DNA of 64,000 nucleotides, taken from assembly GCF_014647155.1 (NCBI RefSeq), contig NZ_BMOQ01000006.1, positions 186,001 through 250,000 on the forward strand, read 5' to 3'. Origin of the DNA: Halarchaeum nitratireducens. GTDB lineage: Archaea > Halobacteriota > Halobacteria > Halobacteriales > Halobacteriaceae. This document shows, piece by piece, positions 32,946 through 42,029 of this stretch. The translations under genes and the position numbers were made by a program. How positions within the stretch are numbered: position 1 is the stretch's first letter; each line of letters starts with the position of its first letter. The notes beneath the pieces are model-generated. The model was given only the letters and a program-made list of their open reading frames with translations, was not told the DNA's origin and ran no database searches.

Positions 32946-35516
32946 TTAGCTGAACTCGACGCCGGTGACTTCGAATCGTGCTCCACCCTCGGAGCCATCG
33001 GTCACGCGAACGTCCCAGCCGTGGGCGTCGGCCACCTGTTTGACGATGCTCATCCCGAAGCCGGTCCCCCCTTCGTTCGTCGAATACCCCATCTCGAACA
33101 ACCGCTCGTGCTTCTCCGTCGGGATGCCCGGGCCGTCGTCTTCGACGTAGAAGCCGTCGTCGAGTCCGCCGACGGTGATGGTCACGTCGTCGCCGCCGTG
33201 TTCGACCGCGTTGCCGAGCAGGTTCTCGAGGAGCTGGGACAGCCGATCGGAATCGGCTCGGATCGTCCGCAGTCCGCCCTCGTCGTCCGCGTATCGTAGC
33301 TCGGCGCCGTCCGCGGACTCCGAGACGAGGTTCCACGCCGACTCGACGGCGCTCCGAAGCGCCACGGGCTCCGTCGAACCGATGTCGCGGCCCTCGCGCG
33401 CCAACCAGAGCACGTCCTCGAGGATGCGGGTCATCCGGTCGAGCGCGGTATCGATCTGGTCGAGGTGCTCGCTATCGCACTCCTCGCGGGCCAGTTCCAC
33501 GCGCCCCTCGACGACGTTCAGCGGCGTTTGGAGGTCGTGGCTGACGATGCTGGCGAACTCGTTGAGCCGCTCGTTTCGCTCTTGGAGCTCCCGCTCGCGC
33601 TCTTTTCGCGCTTGGATGTCCCGGCCGATTCCGGTCACGCCGACGAGCTCGCCGTTCGCGTCCTTCAGCGGCCCGCCGGTGAACTCGTAGGGGAGTCGCT
33701 CACCGTCCTTCGTCCGGATCGCGGATTCGAACGTGACCGACGCCTCGTCTTCGAGCACCCGCTGGAACTTCTCCGCCACCGTCTCCGCTTCGTCCGCGGG
33801 TACGAAGTCGGTCACGGACATCCCGCGGATGTCGTCGCCGGTGTAGCCGGTGATCTCCTCCAGTCGCACGTTCCACCGAATCGGATCGCCCTCCGTGTCG
33901 AACGCGTAGAGGGGGTCGGGGAGCGCGTTATAGATGCTCTGAACGAACTGCTGTTCGTCACGAAGCTCCTGTTCGCGGTGCTTTTGCTCGGTGATGTCTT
34001 GGACGGCACCCCGAAGCGCCACGACCTCGCCGCCGTCCAGCGTCGGCTCGCCGCGAATCCTGAACCGACGGACGCCCCCGTCACGTCGCTGAAACCGCGC
34101 CTCGACGTCGACCGAATCCCCCGCCTCGATGGCGTCCCGGACGGCGTTCTCGACGCGCGCTCGATCGTCCTCGACGTAGACGTCGAGGGCTTCCCCCAGC
34201 GGGGGCTCCTCGTCGTCGTCCCATCCCAGCATCTCGAAGAGGTGGTCGGACCAGAACACGTCTTCCGTTTCGGGGTCGATTTCCCAGCCGCCGACGTCGG
34301 CGATCTGCTCGGTGTGATCGAGCAGGTCGAGGAGGCGGTCGTACTCCTGTTCGCGTTCCTTCCGGTCGGTGATGTCCGACGTGATACCGACGATCCGATA
34401 GACCTCCCCCGCGTCGTTCTCGATCGGGACGGCTCGATCGTTGACCCAGCGGACCTCCCCGTCCGGGCGCCTGACCCGATACTCCTCCTCATAGGTGCCG
34501 GTCGCTTGCGTATCGAGTGCGTCCTTGATACGGTCGCGGTCGTCGGGGTGGACGGCGTCGAGAAACGACCGCGGGCTCTCGTACAGCCCTTCGGCCGATC
34601 GCCCCCAGATCTCCTCGTAGGCGCGATTCACGTAGATCAGTTCTTCTTTCTCGGGGTCGGTCATCCAGACGATCTCCTGGAGGTTCTCGGCCATCTGTCG
34701 GAAGCGCCGTTCGCGCTCGCGGAGGTCCTCCTCCATGCGAACCCGATCCGAGATGTCCCGAAGCACGCCGACGAACCGGCGCTCGTCGTCCTCCTCGAAC
34801 TCGTTGAACGAGACCGAGAGCGGGATCTCGTGCCCGTCTCGATGCCGACCGGGGAACTCGACCGCTTTCCAATCGATCGTCCGCTCGCCGGTTTCCAGAT
34901 ACCGCTCCATGGCGTCGAGGTGGGCCTCACGGTGACGCGGTGGGACGAGCGTGGTCAGCGGCTCACCGACGATGGAGTCCCGCTCGTAGCCGAACAGCTC
35001 CTCCGCGGCTCGATTCACGAACTGGATGGTGCTCTCGGCGTCGATGGTGAGGATGGCGTCGTTCGAGTTCGCGGTGATCGCCTCGAGGCGAGTCCTGATT
35101 CGCTCGGCCTCTCGTTCCGTGTGCCACTTCTCGACGACGTTTCGAATCCGGTTCGCCAGGACGGTGTACTGGTGGGTGCCACCCCCCTTCTGGAGGTAGT
35201 CCGTGACGCCGGCGGAGATCGCCTCGCTGGCCACCTCCTCGCTTCCCTTCCCGGTGAACAGGATGAACGGCAGGTCGGGATGGTCGTCGCGGACGGCTTC
35301 GAGGAACTCGATCCCGTTCTGCCCCGGCATGTCGTGGTCGGAGACGATACAGTCGAACTCGGCGTCGGCGAGTCGATCGAGGCCGTCGCTGGCGTTCGCC
35401 GCTAACTCGACCTCGAACCGGTCGTCCTCTCGCTGGAGATAGGTCGCGACTAAATCCGCAAACCCCGGTTCGTCATCCACGTGGAGGATGCGGATCGGGG
35501 ACGGTTGCTCACTCAT
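32946..35516 (-). CDS. hybrid response regulator/multi-PAS histidine kinase
   Basis: An 856-residue soluble protein. A receiver domain (about residues 8-125, phospho-acceptor D60 in CIVSDHDMPG) is followed by four PAS domains (about 145-260, 275-395, 400-525, 530-650) and a kinase core with phospho-acceptor ASIVSHDLQTPL (about 665), N box LLENLLGNAVEHGG and G boxes DDGPGI and GTGFGMSI. The receiver comes first, as is usual in haloarchaeal kinases of this type. It has no transmembrane segment, so it senses a cytoplasmic cue such as redox or a small ligand. The target is unknown. Confidence 0.92.
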   Translation of the reverse strand: MSEQPSPIRILHVDDEPGFADLVATYLQREDDRFEVELAANASDGLDRLADAEFDCIVSDHDMPGQNGIEFLEAVRDDHPDLPFILFTGKGSEEVASEAISAGVTDYLQKGGGTHQYTVLANRIRNVVEKWHTEREAERIRTRLEAITANSNDAILTIDAESTIQFVNRAAEELFGYERDSIVGEPLTTLVPPRHREAHLDAMERYLETGERTIDWKAVEFPGRHRDGHEIPLSVSFNEFEEDDERRFVGVLRDISDRVRMEEDLRERERRFRQMAENLQEIVWMTDPEKEELIYVNRAYEEIWGRSAEGLYESPRSFLDAVHPDDRDRIKDALDTQATGTYEEEYRVRRPDGEVRWVNDRAVPIENDAGEVYRIVGITSDITDRKEREQEYDRLLDLLDHTEQIADVGGWEIDPETEDVFWSDHLFEMLGWDDDEEPPLGEALDVYVEDDRARVENAVRDAIEAGDSVDVEARFQRRDGGVRRFRIRGEPTLDGGEVVALRGAVQDITEQKHREQELRDEQQFVQSIYNALPDPLYAFDTEGDPIRWNVRLEEITGYTGDDIRGMSVTDFVPADEAETVAEKFQRVLEDEASVTFESAIRTKDGERLPYEFTGGPLKDANGELVGVTGIGRDIQARKERERELQERNERLNEFASIVSHDLQTPLNVVEGRVELAREECDSEHLDQIDTALDRMTRILEDVLWLAREGRDIGSTEPVALRSAVESAWNLVSESADGAELRYADDEGGLRTIRADSDRLSQLLENLLGNAVEHGGDDVTITVGGLDDGFYVEDDGPGIPTEKHERLFEMGYSTNEGGTGFGMSIVKQVADAHGWDVRVTDGSEGGARFEVTGVEFS

Positions 35517-35669
35517 TACTGGGTCTTACCAGCTACTACGGATGCCGAGCCGAATAAGTGCCAGCATAGGGCTGAGCGGTCCGCGTGCGCCGGCCGCTTG
35601 TAGTGTCAGCCGAGCCCACTCTCAGGGCGCCGACGGACTTCGCGTTTGCGCCCGGTAGACGTTCGATGC

Positions 35670-38270
35670 TCAGTCCTCGCTCGCGGGGGTGAGACGGGAG
35701 AGGCGCATCGCGTTCCCGGTGACGCCGAGCGTCATACCGGCGTCGCCGACGAGGACGGCCGCCCAGATCGAGACGAGGCCGAACGGGACGGCGAGCGCGA
35801 GGGCGGCCTTCGCGCCGAGGCTCACCCAGATGTTCTGCCGGATGACGCCGTTCGCGCCGTGCGAGAGCTCGTAGAGGTAGGGGAGCCGCGAGAGGTCGTC
35901 GCTCATCAGCGCGATGTCCGCGGTTTCGAGGGCGGTGTCGGTACCCGCGGCGCCCATCGCGACGCCGACCGTGGCGGTGGCGAGCGCGGGGGCGTCGTTC
36001 ACGCCGTCGCCGACCATCGCCACGCTCCCGTAGGCCTCGTCGAGCTCGCGGATGGCCGCGACCTTCTCGTCGGGGAGGAGCTCGGCGCGGAAGTCGTCCA
36101 CGCCGACCGTCTCGGCGATGGCGCGCGCGGTGCGTTCGTTGTCCCCGGTGAGCATCACGACGTGCTCGACGCCGAGGTCGTGGAGGCGCGCCACGGCGCG
36201 CGCCGCCTCGGGGCGCACGTCGTCCGCGACGGCGATGAGACCCTCGAGCTCGTCCTCGGTCCCGACGAGGACGACCGTCTTCCCCTCCGACTGGAGGGCG
36301 GGAATGGTGTCGTCGAGGAGGTCGAGACAGTCGTTTCGCTCACAGAGCCGCCGCGACGTCCGCGTCACGACGCCCCCATCGGTGACGGCGTGGACGTGCG
36401 AGAGGTCGAAACCGAGGTCCTGGAAGAACGCGGGCTTCCCGGCGTAATGCGCCTCGCCGCCGAGGTCCGCGCGCACGCCCTTCCCGGTGATGCTCTCGAA
36501 GTCGGCGACCGATCGCGTCCCGACGTCCCGGTCGGCGGCGTGCTCGACGATGGCCTCGCCGATCGGGTGTTCCGAGCGGGATTCGAGGCCGCGCGCGCAC
36601 CGCAGGACGTCCGCCTCGGTGTTCCCGTTGAGCGCGATCACGTCGGTGACGGTGAGTTCGCCCTTCGTGAGCGTCCCGGTCTTATCGACGGCGATGGCGT
36701 CGACCGCGCCCATCGCTTCGAGGTGGTTCCCGCCCTTGATCAGGACGCCGTTCTTCGCGGCGCTCGTGATGCCCGACACCACGGAGACGGGCGTGGAGAT
36801 GACGAACGCACAGGGACAGGCGAGCACGAGCAGCGTCAGGCCGTAGACGATGGCCCGCTCCCACGCGACGCCGAGCGCGAACGGGGTTCCGAGCGTGACG
36901 AGCACGGCGAACGCGACGACGGCGGGCGTGTAGTAGCCGGCGAAGCGCTCGACGAACTGCTCGCGCTCGGTCTTGTTCGCCTGGGCGTCCTCGACCATCT
37001 CGACGATCCGCGAGAGCGTGTCGTCGCCCGCCGCCGAGGTGACCCGCACTTCGAGGTATCCCTCCTCGTTGATCGTCCCGGCGTACACCTCGTCGCCCGT
37101 CGTCTTGTCCACGGGGACGGATTCGCCCGTGATGGGCGCCTGATTGACCGCGCTCTTGCCGGCCGTGACCGCGCCGTCCATCGGGATCTTCTCGCCGGGC
37201 GTGACGACGACGATGTCGCCGACGCGCACGTCCTCGACGGGTACGGTGATCGCCTCGCCGTCGCGTTTGACGGTCGCCTCGTCCGGCGAGAGGTCCATCA
37301 GCTCTCGGAGGGAGTTCCGGGCCTTGTCCATCGAGTAGCGCTCTAAGAGCTCGGCGACGCTGAAGAGGACGGCGAGCGTCGCGGCCTCCATGTAGAGGCC
37401 TTCGCCGAAGACGAGGCTCACGACGATCGCCCCCGAGATGGCGATGGTCATCAGGAGATCGATGTCGAGGTTCCGGTTCCGCAGCGAGTAGTAGCCGTTC
37501 CGGACGATCTCCTGACCGCCGACCGCGACCGCGAGCAAGAAGAGCGCGTCCGCGAGCGTGATCGTGATCGGCCCCGTGAGGACGCGCGCGTTCAGGCCAT
37601 TGAGGGGGAACTCGACGAGGAGGCCGAGCGCGGCGATCCCGCCGCTGAGTAGCGTCTTCTTCGCGCGCGCGCTCCGCCAGACGCTCTGCGCTTCCGCGAC
37701 GTCGGGCCCGCCCGAGTCGCCCGACGCCGTGGCGTCGGCGACCTCGTAGCCGGCGTTCTCGACGGCCCGCGTGACCTCGTCGGTCGTGACGCGGGATTGG
37801 TCGTAGGTGACGGTCACCGTTCCCGTCGTCGGCCGCGTCTGGTACGTGACGACGCCGTCGACGGCGTCGAGGGCGTTCTCGACCTTTCCCGCACACGACG
37901 CGCAGTCCATCTCCGGCACGCCGAACGTCTCCGTCGTCTCCTCGACGCCGGACGCGACGGTATAGCCGGCGCTCTCGACGCGTTCGGCGACGTCCGCCGG
38001 GGTCGCACCGTCCGGGTCGTAGGTGACCGTGAGCGTCCCCGTCGTCACCTGCGGGTCCACCGTCTCCACGGCGCCGAGCGACTGCACGCTGTTTCGGACC
38101 GTTCTTGCACACGACGCGCAGTCCATCTCCGGCACCGACAGTTGGAGCGTCGTCTCCGAACCGAGATCGGTCGCGGGTGCGCCCGACCGATCGTGGTCGT
38201 GATCGTGACCGTGGTCGTCGCTGTGGGCGTGACCGTGGTCGCCGTCCGGGGGGTGCGACCGATTCGTCAT
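35670..38270 (-). CDS. P1B-type Zn/Cd/Pb-translocating ATPase with two HMA domains
   Basis: An 866-residue exporter. A His/Asp-rich N terminus (HGHAHSDDHGHDHDHD) is followed by two heavy-metal-associated domains, each with MDCASC (about residues 49 and 119). Eight spans include CPCAFVISTPVSVVSG (about 486), the CPC metal site. DKTGTLTKGELTV (about 526) carries the phosphorylated Asp, and MVGDGVNDAPAL is the hinge. The TM8 GDAGMT resembles the DxG element of Zn/Cd pumps rather than the Cu type (no MxxSS). It exports soft divalent metals at the cytoplasmic membrane. Copper cannot be excluded. Confidence 0.93.
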   Translation of the reverse strand: MTNRSHPPDGDHGHAHSDDHGHDHDHDRSGAPATDLGSETTLQLSVPEMDCASCARTVRNSVQSLGAVETVDPQVTTGTLTVTYDPDGATPADVAERVESAGYTVASGVEETTETFGVPEMDCASCAGKVENALDAVDGVVTYQTRPTTGTVTVTYDQSRVTTDEVTRAVENAGYEVADATASGDSGGPDVAEAQSVWRSARAKKTLLSGGIAALGLLVEFPLNGLNARVLTGPITITLADALFLLAVAVGGQEIVRNGYYSLRNRNLDIDLLMTIAISGAIVVSLVFGEGLYMEAATLAVLFSVAELLERYSMDKARNSLRELMDLSPDEATVKRDGEAITVPVEDVRVGDIVVVTPGEKIPMDGAVTAGKSAVNQAPITGESVPVDKTTGDEVYAGTINEEGYLEVRVTSAAGDDTLSRIVEMVEDAQANKTEREQFVERFAGYYTPAVVAFAVLVTLGTPFALGVAWERAIVYGLTLLVLACPCAFVISTPVSVVSGITSAAKNGVLIKGGNHLEAMGAVDAIAVDKTGTLTKGELTVTDVIALNGNTEADVLRCARGLESRSEHPIGEAIVEHAADRDVGTRSVADFESITGKGVRADLGGEAHYAGKPAFFQDLGFDLSHVHAVTDGGVVTRTSRRLCERNDCLDLLDDTIPALQSEGKTVVLVGTEDELEGLIAVADDVRPEAARAVARLHDLGVEHVVMLTGDNERTARAIAETVGVDDFRAELLPDEKVAAIRELDEAYGSVAMVGDGVNDAPALATATVGVAMGAAGTDTALETADIALMSDDLSRLPYLYELSHGANGVIRQNIWVSLGAKAALALAVPFGLVSIWAAVLVGDAGMTLGVTGNAMRLSRLTPASED

Positions 38271-38294
38271 TAGCTCATCGAAGGATCCGCAGAG

Positions 38295-38302
38295 TTATTA
38301 AT
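38295..38302 (-). promoter_or_regulatory. TATA box of the metal ATPase gene
   Basis: On the minus strand ATTAATAA, 25-32 bases before the ATG at 38270. A perfect CCAAATATTGG palindrome lies further upstream at 38341-38351 and might bind a metal sensor. Confidence 0.55.
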
Positions 38303-38524
38303 TCGACTGTTACGACACGCCGTCGAAATGCCGTCTATTGCCAAATATTGGTATGTAGTTATTAAAACGAGCGTCTGGCGCGGGCGGGCCGGTCCGTAAC
38401 TCGCGTCGTGGCCGGTATCCCCGTCGGCGTGCGTCAGAGCGGGAGTCTTCGCCCCGCCGCTCGCCGGGCGTGCGGTGGGGCGGGGGCCGACGGGCTCTTT
38501 ATCGAGCCACCGAAACGATCGCAT

Positions 38525-38932
38525 ATGGAGACTGTGACCGTCGCCCGTGACGTCTCGGCGTCGCCCGAGCGAGTCCGCGACGCCATCTCCGACGTCGAGT
38601 CGTTCATGTTGGCCGCCGGGTTCGACGAGGTGGACGTCGAGGGGGACGCCCTCCGGATCGCCAACCACGTCGGCCTGTTCGAAATCGAACTCGACCTCGT
38701 CGTCGAGGATCGCGCGGACGCCGCGCTCGCGTACCACCAGCGCGACGGCATCTTCCGCGAGATGGAGACCGTCTACACGGTCGAGGAAACGGCGGACGGC
38801 ACCCACGTCGAGGCGACGACCGAGTACGCGCTCGCCGCGAAGATCGTCGGTCCGGTCTTCGACGGCACCGTGGTGAAACGCCAGCGTCGCAAGGAGCTGA
38901 ACGCCCAGTTCGACTTCCTCGATGCGCTCTGA
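38525..38932 (+). CDS. SRPBCC (START/CoxG-like) fold protein
   Basis: A 135-residue protein, METVTVARDVSASPERVRDA at its N terminus, with the helix-grip pattern ISDVESFMLAAGFDEVDVEG and C-terminal long helix VFDGTVVKRQRRKELNAQF. Such proteins bind hydrophobic ligands or help cofactor assembly. A TATA-like CTCTTTATCG lies 21-30 bases upstream, supporting this start over a longer in-frame extension. Convergent with the HTH regulator gene. Confidence 0.82.
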   Translation: METVTVARDVSASPERVRDAISDVESFMLAAGFDEVDVEGDALRIANHVGLFEIELDLVVEDRADAALAYHQRDGIFREMETVYTVEETADGTHVEATTEYALAAKIVGPVFDGTVVKRQRRKELNAQFDFLDAL

Positions 38933-38982
38933 CGGAGAGCCGGCCCGTCTCGGGGCGACGCGCCCCGCTCTCGACGGCGCGC

Positions 38983-39630
38983 TCAGTCCGCGAGCAGGTC
39001 GGCGCGCTCCGCGAACTCGGTGATCACCGCCGCTTCCGCGCGGTGGAGCGTCTCGCTGCACGTCGATTTCGCGATCCCCAGCTCGTCGGCGACGTCGGTG
39101 AGCGTCGCGTCGCGCGGCGTCTCGTAGTAGCCGACGGCGACCGCGGTCGCGAGGACGTCGCGCTGGCGCTCGGTGAGCGGGGCGTCGCGCTCGTATCGCT
39201 CGTCGCCGATGCGTTCGAGCGTGAAGTCGATGCCGAACGCGCTGAACTGATCGCGGAGCGCGCCGAGGCGCTCGCTCGGTGCACGTAGCGTCCACGTCGC
39301 CGCGCCGTCCCGTATCTCGAAGGGGAATTCGAGGGGGACGCCGGACTCCCGGAGCGGGAGCAAGAGCACCGGATCCGCGGTCTCGAACTGCAACAACACG
39401 TCCTCGTCGCCGTCGTAGAGCGTCGTCACGCCTCGGATCGTCTCGTGGGCGGTCATCGCGTCGCGGATCGCGTCCGGGTCGCCGCCCTCGTCGAGTTCGA
39501 GGAGGCCGACGCCCGTCTCCTCGTCCGCGAACGCGGTGAGCACGCGGAACGTGTCCGCGGCGAATCGACGCGAGACGTCGCCGATCCAGATGCCCTCGGG
39601 AACGGTGACGGTGAGTTCGGCGCGCGGCAT
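38983..39630 (-). CDS. Bat-type HTH-10 transcriptional regulator
   Basis: A 215-residue protein: an N-terminal bacterio-opsin-activator-like sensing domain (PEGIWIGDVSRRFAADTFRV) and a C-terminal HTH-10 domain (LTERQRDVLATAVAVGYYET, then LTDVADELGIAKSTCSETLH). This is the family of Bat and NarO. Its position next to the denitrification genes makes a role in redox or metal-linked control plausible. The start was set at MPRAELTV with TATA-like CCACTTAGG 21-29 bases upstream. Confidence 0.88.
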   Translation of the reverse strand: MPRAELTVTVPEGIWIGDVSRRFAADTFRVLTAFADEETGVGLLELDEGGDPDAIRDAMTAHETIRGVTTLYDGDEDVLLQFETADPVLLLPLRESGVPLEFPFEIRDGAATWTLRAPSERLGALRDQFSAFGIDFTLERIGDERYERDAPLTERQRDVLATAVAVGYYETPRDATLTDVADELGIAKSTCSETLHRAEAAVITEFAERADLLAD

Positions 39631-39691
39631 ATCGCTCGGTTTGCGTGCGGGCCCTAAGTGGCTAGCGCTCGTTCCAGCGTGCCGGGAGCGC

Positions 39692-39874
39692 TCACGGTCC
39701 GCGAGCCATCGTGAGGCTCTCCACGGTCTTCGCGGTGAAGAACACGATCGTCCCCCCGACGACACCGGCGTCGAGGTCCGCGAACACGCAGGCGGCCGCG
39801 AACGCGACGACGCCGACGGCGACGGGGAGGCGGTTGCGAGCGACGCGGCGGACCCGAGCGGCAGTAGCGGTCAT
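39692..39874 (-). CDS. small membrane protein divergent from the oxidase-like gene
   Basis: A 60-residue protein with one or two hydrophobic spans (LPVAVGVVAFAAACVFADLD, VVGGTIVFFTAKTVESLT). It has its start exactly 45.5 bases from the centre of a CGAAC-N2-GTTCG palindrome, matching the other genes of this regulon, which supports a real gene and this start. Function unknown. Confidence 0.65.
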   Translation of the reverse strand: MTATAARVRRVARNRLPVAVGVVAFAAACVFADLDAGVVGGTIVFFTAKTVESLTMARGP

Positions 39875-39911
39875 CGGTTCTTATTCGGCGCGCCGCGCCG
39901 AGAGGCGTTTT

Positions 39912-39927
39912 CCCGAACGCGTTCGGG
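39912..39927. promoter_or_regulatory. NarO-type palindrome, divergent site 1
   Basis: CCCGAACGCGTTCGGG, a perfect 16-base palindrome centred 45.5 bases before the minus-strand gene start (39874) and 44.5 before the plus-strand ATG (39964). Confidence 0.75.
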
Positions 39928-39963
39928 ACGGCGCGTAGGTGCCGGGCGCTCGAAGACGTGCGC

Positions 39964-41286
39964 ATGCTCCCCGGGAACCCCGACGTCGACACCGACGTCC
40001 AACCGCCGATGCGGCTGCCGCTCGGCCACTTCGTCGTCGCGCTCGGCGCGCTCTGCGTCGCGGTACTCGTCGGCCTGCTGCGCGGTGATACGCTGTTCGC
40101 GCCCGCCGCCGGCCTCGCGCACGTCCACCTCGTGCTCGTCGGCTGGGTCTGCCTCACCATCGCCGGCGCGATGACGCAGTTCGTCCCGGTCTGGTCGGGC
40201 GTCCGCCTCCACTCGACGCGTCTCGCCGGCGTCCAGCTCGCCCTGCTCGCGGGCGGTCTCGCGGGCTTCGCGGCCGCGCTCCTCGCCGGCGCGTTCGCGC
40301 CCCTCCCGGCGTTCGCGGCGGCGATGCTCCTCGGGTTCTGGATCTTCGTCTACAACATCGCACGGACGCTCGCCCGCGCCCGCCCGTTCGACGTCACCGA
40401 ACGCCACTTCGCGTACGCGCTCGCGTCCTTCCTCGCCGTCTCCGCGCTCGGCGTCTCGCTCGCCGCCGGCTTCACTCGTCCCGATTTCCTCCCCGTGAGC
40501 CGCGTGGCGCTCCGGGGTTCGCACGTCGCGCTCGCGCTCTTCGGCGCCGTCCTCTGCACCGTGTTCGGCGCGCTCTACCAGCTCGTCCCGATGTTCGCCC
40601 AGTCGGACCTCGACGCGTTCGACCGGCGCCTCCAGCGCCTCGAAGAGACCGTCTACCCGCTCGGCGTCGCCCTGCTCGCGATGGGGCGCCTCGTCGGGAT
40701 CGCACCGCTCGCCCGCCTCGGCGGCCTGCTCGTCGTCGGTGGCGTGCTCGCCGTCGCCGTCGTGCTCGCGCGTCGCCTCGCGGACGCCACCGTCTCGTGG
40801 GGGCCGATGCTCCGCCGATACGCCGTCCTCCCGGTCGCGATGGGCGCGTGGGCGGCGTGGACGCTCCCCGTCTGGCTCGCCCGCCCGCTCGCCTACGACG
40901 CCGCCGTCGGCGCGCCGGGGTCGTTCTCCCTGCTCGTCCTCGGCGTCGTCGGCTTCGTCGTCCTCGGCACGCTCTACCACGTCGTCCCGTTCATCGTCTG
41001 GGTGCACCGCTACAGCGACCGCCTCGGCTTCGAGGCCGTGCCGACCATCGACGACCTCTACGTCGCGCGCGTCGCCCACGTCGACTTCGCGCTCCTCCTC
41101 GCCGGCACGGCGCTCCTCGTCCTCGTCACGGGCGGCGTCGCGCTCCCCGCACCCCTCAGCCGTGCGGGCGACGCGCTCGTCGCGGGCGGCGTCGCACTCG
41201 CCGCCGCGAACCTCTTGCTCGTCGTCTGCCGACACGCCGTCGCGCCCGCCGTGAGCGCTCGATTCGGGTCGCTCGCGAGCGAGTAA
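39964..41286 (+). CDS. haem-copper oxidase/NO reductase subunit I-like membrane protein
   Basis: A 440-residue protein with about twelve predicted spans. Histidines lie in AHVHLVLVGWVC, GSHVALALFG and TLYHVVPFIVWVHRYSD, and an ALYQLVPMF span precedes. The pattern resembles subunit I of cbb3/NorB-type enzymes, but the usual HHxxW and WHxxE motifs of active subunits are not obvious, so a full catalytic site is not established. A role in NO or oxygen handling is likely from the palindrome in its promoter. GTG 39958 is an alternative start. Confidence 0.7.
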   Translation: MLPGNPDVDTDVQPPMRLPLGHFVVALGALCVAVLVGLLRGDTLFAPAAGLAHVHLVLVGWVCLTIAGAMTQFVPVWSGVRLHSTRLAGVQLALLAGGLAGFAAALLAGAFAPLPAFAAAMLLGFWIFVYNIARTLARARPFDVTERHFAYALASFLAVSALGVSLAAGFTRPDFLPVSRVALRGSHVALALFGAVLCTVFGALYQLVPMFAQSDLDAFDRRLQRLEETVYPLGVALLAMGRLVGIAPLARLGGLLVVGGVLAVAVVLARRLADATVSWGPMLRRYAVLPVAMGAWAAWTLPVWLARPLAYDAAVGAPGSFSLLVLGVVGFVVLGTLYHVVPFIVWVHRYSDRLGFEAVPTIDDLYVARVAHVDFALLLAGTALLVLVTGGVALPAPLSRAGDALVAGGVALAAANLLLVVCRHAVAPAVSARFGSLASE

Positions 41287-41533
41287 TGGCCGCACTCCAT
41301 CGAAACGACCGCTCGCTCTCGTCTCATTCAGTGCTCTCGCACCTATCGTACCAGCGGCCGTCGTCGCGCGTACACGCTGTCCGCCCGCGGTGCCGACGTC
41401 GTGCTCACCGTCCGTCCGCCGCTCCCGACGCCGGCAGTGCGACTCTGTCACTGACTGGAAGGGGAGGGGAACGGGTTCTCAGCAGGTTGGAACCGGGGGA
41501 AATAATTTGTTAACTGAACAAAAACAACTCCCT

Positions 41534-41818
41534 ATGACGGACGACTCACCGATCGATCGCGTCGCACTCGGCGGCGCAATCGCGCTCGTCTGGGCCGGCT
41601 ACGTCGGCCTCGTGGGGGTGTTGGCCCGTCTCGGATGGGGGGAACGATGGCGCTCGCTCCTCTCGGACGTCTACGTCGGATTCGACGAGACGACCAGCGG
41701 TATCGCGGTCGGGATCGGGTGGGCCGCGATCGACGGGTTCCTCGCGGGCTGGACGGTCGCGAGCGCCTACGACGCCCTCACCCCCGACAGCACACCCCCC
41801 GACGGGGCGGAGAGTTGA
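41534..41818 (+). CDS. small two-span membrane protein (holin-like by general form)
   Basis: A 94-residue protein with two hydrophobic spans: VALGGAIALVWAGYVGLVGV and GIAVGIGWAAIDGFLAGWTV, the second followed by YDAL. Many haloarchaeal proteins of this form carry a bacteriophage-holin label without evidence of phage origin. There are no phage genes near. AATAATTTG at 41501-41509, 25-33 bases upstream, is a good TATA box. Confidence 0.68.
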   Translation: MTDDSPIDRVALGGAIALVWAGYVGLVGVLARLGWGERWRSLLSDVYVGFDETTSGIAVGIGWAAIDGFLAGWTVASAYDALTPDSTPPDGAES

Positions 41819-42029
41819 CAGCCGGAACACCACCGAGTGCCCCCGACTCGCCGGTGGGACGGCGTGGGAGACGCGGCGGGCACTTGACCCCGGGTTCGCC
41901 ACCGCGGGTGCCGTCGAAACCCCGACGGATCCCCCCGCCAGTGGCCATCACGCGCATGACGAGTGAACCGTCGACGGCCCACGGGACCACACTGACGAGC
42001 GGTGCCGGAACGCGTTCGACAGCGACAGC

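Noticed and set aside
41534..41818. Prophage holin
   Set aside because: The two-span form matches a label often given to haloarchaeal proteins, but no other phage gene is present.
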